Shown here piece after piece: positions 61,490 to 64,000 of a stretch of 64,000 nucleotides of DNA. The stretch's first letter is position 1; each line of letters begins with the position of its first letter. Under the pieces are notes generated by a model. It made no database searches. It had not been told where the DNA came from and saw only the letters and a list, made by a program, of their open reading frames with translations. The DNA lies in NCBI RefSeq assembly GCF_003148825.1, contig NZ_QGGZ01000015.1:124001-188000 (forward strand), read 5' to 3'. The translations under genes and the position numbers were made by a program. The stretch is from Streptomyces sp. CG 926 (GTDB lineage Bacteria > Actinomycetota > Actinomycetes > Streptomycetales > Streptomycetaceae).

Positions 61490-62008
61490 TCAACGACGCC
61501 ACGGGTGGGCGGGATCCGCGGTGATCTCGACCTGCTGCGGCGCGTGTCGGGGGAAGGCCCAGACACGGCCCGCGGTGCTGACGGCGGTCACGGTCGTCTC
61601 GTCCAAGGTGACCTCGGAGAAGGGATTGGACCGGTTGGAGATCGCGATCCAATCCAAGGTGCCTTCGTCGTCGTCGCGGGTCAGGGCGACCCAGCCGATG
61701 CTGCCGTGATCCGCCGACTCGCCTGCCCAGGCACGGCTTCCGGCATGGCGGTGCGAGGAGAGCACGGAGCCGACCTCCACCCAGTTGCCGGCACTCCACT
61801 CGGTCGCCCGCAGGAGCTCCACCCACTGCCACCGCTCGGCCCGGACGTCGCCGACCCGATCAGGTGGGGACAGACGCACCAGGTGCATCACGGAGAGGGA
61901 GCCGTCGGCGAACACGATGAACTCCCCGTCAGGTGCTTCCCGACCACGCCACCGCCGGTGCACCTGATGAGCCATGCCTGTCGGGTCGGAAGCATCCATG
62001 CCCAGCAT
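61490..62008 (-). CDS. Hypothetical protein, WD-like strands
   Basis: About 172-residue soluble protein with short Trp-rich strands (GEFIVFADGSLSVMHLVRL, GNWVEVGSVLSS, GSIGWVALTRDDDEG). Not recognised. Start is uncertain: ATG 62008 and ATG 61999 both lack a good ribosome site. It is convergent with the ligase gene, 27 bases away. Confidence 0.6.
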   Translation of the reverse strand: MLGMDASDPTGMAHQVHRRWRGREAPDGEFIVFADGSLSVMHLVRLSPPDRVGDVRAERWQWVELLRATEWSAGNWVEVGSVLSSHRHAGSRAWAGESADHGSIGWVALTRDDDEGTLDWIAISNRSNPFSEVTLDETTVTAVSTAGRVWAFPRHAPQQVEITADPAHPWRR

Positions 62009-62057
62009 GGTGGCACGCCGTTCGACACCCGAGCCCGCCTCCGCGAGCGGCCGGCCG

Positions 62058-62258
62058 TCAGATGCGCGCCGTCTTGAGTCCCGTGAGGGCCCGGTCCGCC
62101 GCCGCGTACCCTGCCGGCGCATTGCCGTCCTTCAGCGCCTGCTTGGCACGCGCGATGTAGTCCGCGATCTCTTCGCGGCGCCTCTGGTCGAGCTTCGCCT
62201 CGGCGTCGGCCCAGATCTGTTCGAGCTGCGCGACCTTCAGGACCAGTCCTTCGGACAT
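62058..62258 (-). CDS. Small helical hypothetical protein
   Basis: 66 residues, predicted almost entirely helical and amphipathic (LEQIWADAEAKLDQRRREEI, then IARAKQALKDGNAPAGYAAA). The ATG at 62258 has GGGGAG five bases upstream. No family recognised. It may be a small coiled-coil partner. Confidence 0.65.
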   Translation of the reverse strand: MSEGLVLKVAQLEQIWADAEAKLDQRRREEIADYIARAKQALKDGNAPAGYAAADRALTGLKTARI

Positions 62259-62369
62259 CTGTACTCCCCACAGCATGCGGCACTTACGCCATTGATCTTT
62301 TCATGTCCGCATCCGATCCGGGGCGCGCCGTACCGGCGCGGCGCGGGCACCCGAGTACCGCCGCCGGCC

Positions 62370-62789
62370 TCACGGCGCCGCGAACCAGCAGATGTCACCG
62401 GAGTCCGGCAGGCGGCAGGACGCCCTTACCTCTGCCGCGATACGAGCCAGGGCCTCGGCCCTGCCGGCCGGCCACGCCAGGAAAGGCTTCGTCGGCGACT
62501 CCGTCAGGTCACCCGCTCGCACTCCGGCGTCGTACAGGTCGCAGACGATCCGCAGGAGCAGCCCCAGCTGCTCCTCGAACGAGGCACCACGTCCGAGCAT
62601 GCTGCCCACGGATCCGCTGATGACCGAGAAGCCGAGCCAGTCGTCGTGCGCGTACCGGACGAGGTAGTCCACCTCACGCCGATACGCTTCCCGGTTCACG
62701 CCGGCCCAGCTCCCGTGCTGCCGAACGGCGTCGACCGCGCCGCCGAAGGGGACTCCGCCCCCAACCGCATTCATGCCGAGCATGATCAC
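62370..62789 (-). CDS. Hypothetical protein
   Basis: About 139 residues. The centre is a helical segment (EAYRREVDYLVRYAHDDWLG), followed by GASFEEQLGLLLRIVCDLYD and a C-terminal PTKPFLAWPAGRAEALARIA. Not recognised. The GTG 62789 follows AGGTGA; ATG at 62783 and 62774 are alternatives. It lies 67 bases downstream of the DUF1152 gene, on the same strand. Confidence 0.6.
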   Translation of the reverse strand: MIMLGMNAVGGGVPFGGAVDAVRQHGSWAGVNREAYRREVDYLVRYAHDDWLGFSVISGSVGSMLGRGASFEEQLGLLLRIVCDLYDAGVRAGDLTESPTKPFLAWPAGRAEALARIAAEVRASCRLPDSGDICWFAAP

Positions 62790-62856
62790 ACGGTCGGTGT
62801 CACCTGACGTGGGCGGGGCGCCGATGTCGCCGTGCGTGTGGGGGCGGCGGCAGGCG

Positions 62857-63987
62857 CTACGGGGTGAGGCGCAGGACGGGGGTGTCCGTGGTCAGGACCG
62901 CTCGGAGGGCGGGGATGTCCGTCCAGGCGAGGCCGAGCGAGCGGGCGGCGTGGCGGAGTGTGATGTGGTCGGCTCCGTCGGCCGCTTCGCGGAGGGCCTT
63001 GACGGCCGTTTCCGGGTCGAGGAAGGCGATCCTCCCGGTGGGCGAGGCCTGTTGGGGCGTTCGGGTCCGTTCGCTCTCCAGCCCGGGAATGCCGGTGAGC
63101 CGCTGGGAGATGTCGGCGGCGGCATCCAGGGTTGCCGGGTGCTCGGCGACCAGCGCCCGGGCGACGGGGTTGTGGGCGATGGCGTCGGGGAGCGGCAGGG
63201 AGTAGAGGCCCGGGGAGGCGTCCGTGAGGTGGATGACGGTGCGGGCGGTACGGACGCTGCCGCGGGCGCCGTGGATGGCCGCGGCCCACAGCGCGGACGC
63301 CTCGGAGGGATGCCAGGCCAGCGCGCGGGCGGCCGCGGTCGCCGCGTCCCGGTCGGGGACGACGGGCCGGTGTCCGGCGAGGCGTTCGAGCAGGGGCCGT
63401 TCATCGATCTCGCCGTCCAGACCGGGCCCCGCGACGTGGACGGTGGTGGGGATGCCGGTGAGGTGGCAGGCGGCGAGGGTGAGGGCGTCCCCGAACGGGC
63501 TGCACAGGCCGGGCTCGTCGCCGTGGGTCAGGATGTCGCCGCCGATGTCGACGATGCGGATCCGACCGCCCGCGGCTCGGGCCATGGATCCGATCTGCCG
63601 GGACAGGGCGGAGAGTCCCCGGGCGGGGTCGAGGAGGAGCAGCCGGGCAGGCAGGTCCCTGGCGAGGGCGGGCAGGGTGGACCCGGCCGGCGGGCGGGCC
63701 AGGGTGGCCGGTGTGAAGGCCGCGAAGCCGCCGCCCCGAACCCCCTCGCCTTCGTGGACGAGCCCGTAGAAGTCCCGTTCCCCCAGGGGGCCGCCCGCGG
63801 CCGGGTCGACCTCGGGGCGCTCCCACGCGTACGTGGCGATCAGCGGGGCGTCGCGGGTCGCGTCGAGCGGGGCGGTGTGCTCGGCCGGGTCGGCGTGCTC
63901 GGCCCGGTCGGCCGTGAGGGCGCGGGCGGCGATGAGGGTGCCGAGGGGGTCCCCACCGCCGCCCGCCGCGATGTACAGATCGCTCAC
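62857..63987 (-). CDS. DUF1152 domain protein
   Basis: 376-residue protein of the DUF1152 family: start MSDLYIAAGGGGDPLGTLIA, then VDIGGDILTHGDEPGLCSPF and the HVAGPGLDGEIDERPL strand. The G-rich N-terminus and the DGE motif resemble a nucleotide- or phosphate-binding fold; function unknown. GTG 63987 follows GAGGGAG at five bases. Complete in the window. Confidence 0.88.
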   Translation of the reverse strand: MSDLYIAAGGGGDPLGTLIAARALTADRAEHADPAEHTAPLDATRDAPLIATYAWERPEVDPAAGGPLGERDFYGLVHEGEGVRGGGFAAFTPATLARPPAGSTLPALARDLPARLLLLDPARGLSALSRQIGSMARAAGGRIRIVDIGGDILTHGDEPGLCSPFGDALTLAACHLTGIPTTVHVAGPGLDGEIDERPLLERLAGHRPVVPDRDAATAAARALAWHPSEASALWAAAIHGARGSVRTARTVIHLTDASPGLYSLPLPDAIAHNPVARALVAEHPATLDAAADISQRLTGIPGLESERTRTPQQASPTGRIAFLDPETAVKALREAADGADHITLRHAARSLGLAWTDIPALRAVLTTDTPVLRLTP

Positions 63988-64000
63988 GCGACTCCCTCGC

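Overview
The window is very GC-rich DNA from a filamentous actinomycete, almost certainly Streptomyces. The signs are a short chaplin, an SsgA-like sporulation protein, a SAV_915-family protein, a DasR-type site in front of a chitinase, SpoIIE-type phosphatases in several formats, frequent GTG/TTG starts and many GTGA/ATGA overlaps. No rRNA, tRNA, CRISPR array, prophage or complete insertion sequence is visible. It looks like ordinary chromosome with an unusual number of broken genes.

Layout. 1-5.6 kb: the 3' part of a frameshifted LuxR (LAL) regulator and small conserved genes (membrane protein, DUF4240-like, NADAR, hotdog thioesterase). 5.6-11.6 kb: a minus-strand PaoABC-like molybdenum hydroxylase operon behind an acyl-CoA oxidase-like gene. 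11.7-13.5 kb: a secreted GH18 chitinase with a DasR-like site. 13.5-17.3 kb: a phosphorelay of a CHASE3 histidine kinase coupled to a receiver-PP2C phosphatase, divergent from a gene joining a helix-turn-helix segment to an Rcp1-like receiver. 17.3-21.8 kb: stress or envelope genes (GlsB-like, CorA, two PRC-barrel paralogues around a small disordered protein) and an IS630-type remnant. 21.8-28.5 kb: GAF-PP2C phosphatase, two membrane-anchored sulfite-oxidase-fold molybdoenzymes, a chaplin and a fasciclin lipoprotein. 28.5-37.2 kb: a PAS-GAF-PP2C-ATPase switch protein, a zinc-ribbon SDR, an HxlR/NmrA pair, a lipoprotein and a DUF4246 protein. 37.2-38.3 kb: a deletion scar where start-less kdpC abuts the tail of a permease. 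38.3-45.6 kb: SAV_915-lysA, a universal stress protein, a fourth PP2C protein and a YihY/holin-X/DUF3618/DUF4235 operon. 45.6-54 kb: a His-rich peptide, an SsgA-like protein, an internally deleted glutamate-synthase-type gene, pyruvate oxidase, CopC-CopD and a DUF1775 protein. 54-64 kb: TetR, a secreted beta-propeller with a TetR-type palindrome, P450, an esterase-like hydrolase, acyl-CoA ligase, small unknowns and a DUF1152 protein.

How the genes fit together. The dominant theme is stress and envelope signalling. Four SpoIIE-type PP2C phosphatases with different sensors occur in about 30 kb, with no anti-sigma antagonist (STAS) gene and no sigma factor beside them. They are mixed with genes for Mg2+ transport, copper handling, membrane-associated small proteins, surface proteins and molybdoenzymes. 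Long hairpins separate many convergent transcripts. Decay is the second theme: a frameshift, a two-sided deletion scar, an internal in-frame deletion and two gene fragments. The most original candidate system is the divergent 13.6-17.3 kb phosphorelay, where the regulator gene has an apparently leaderless promoter overlapping a perfect 16-bp palindrome.
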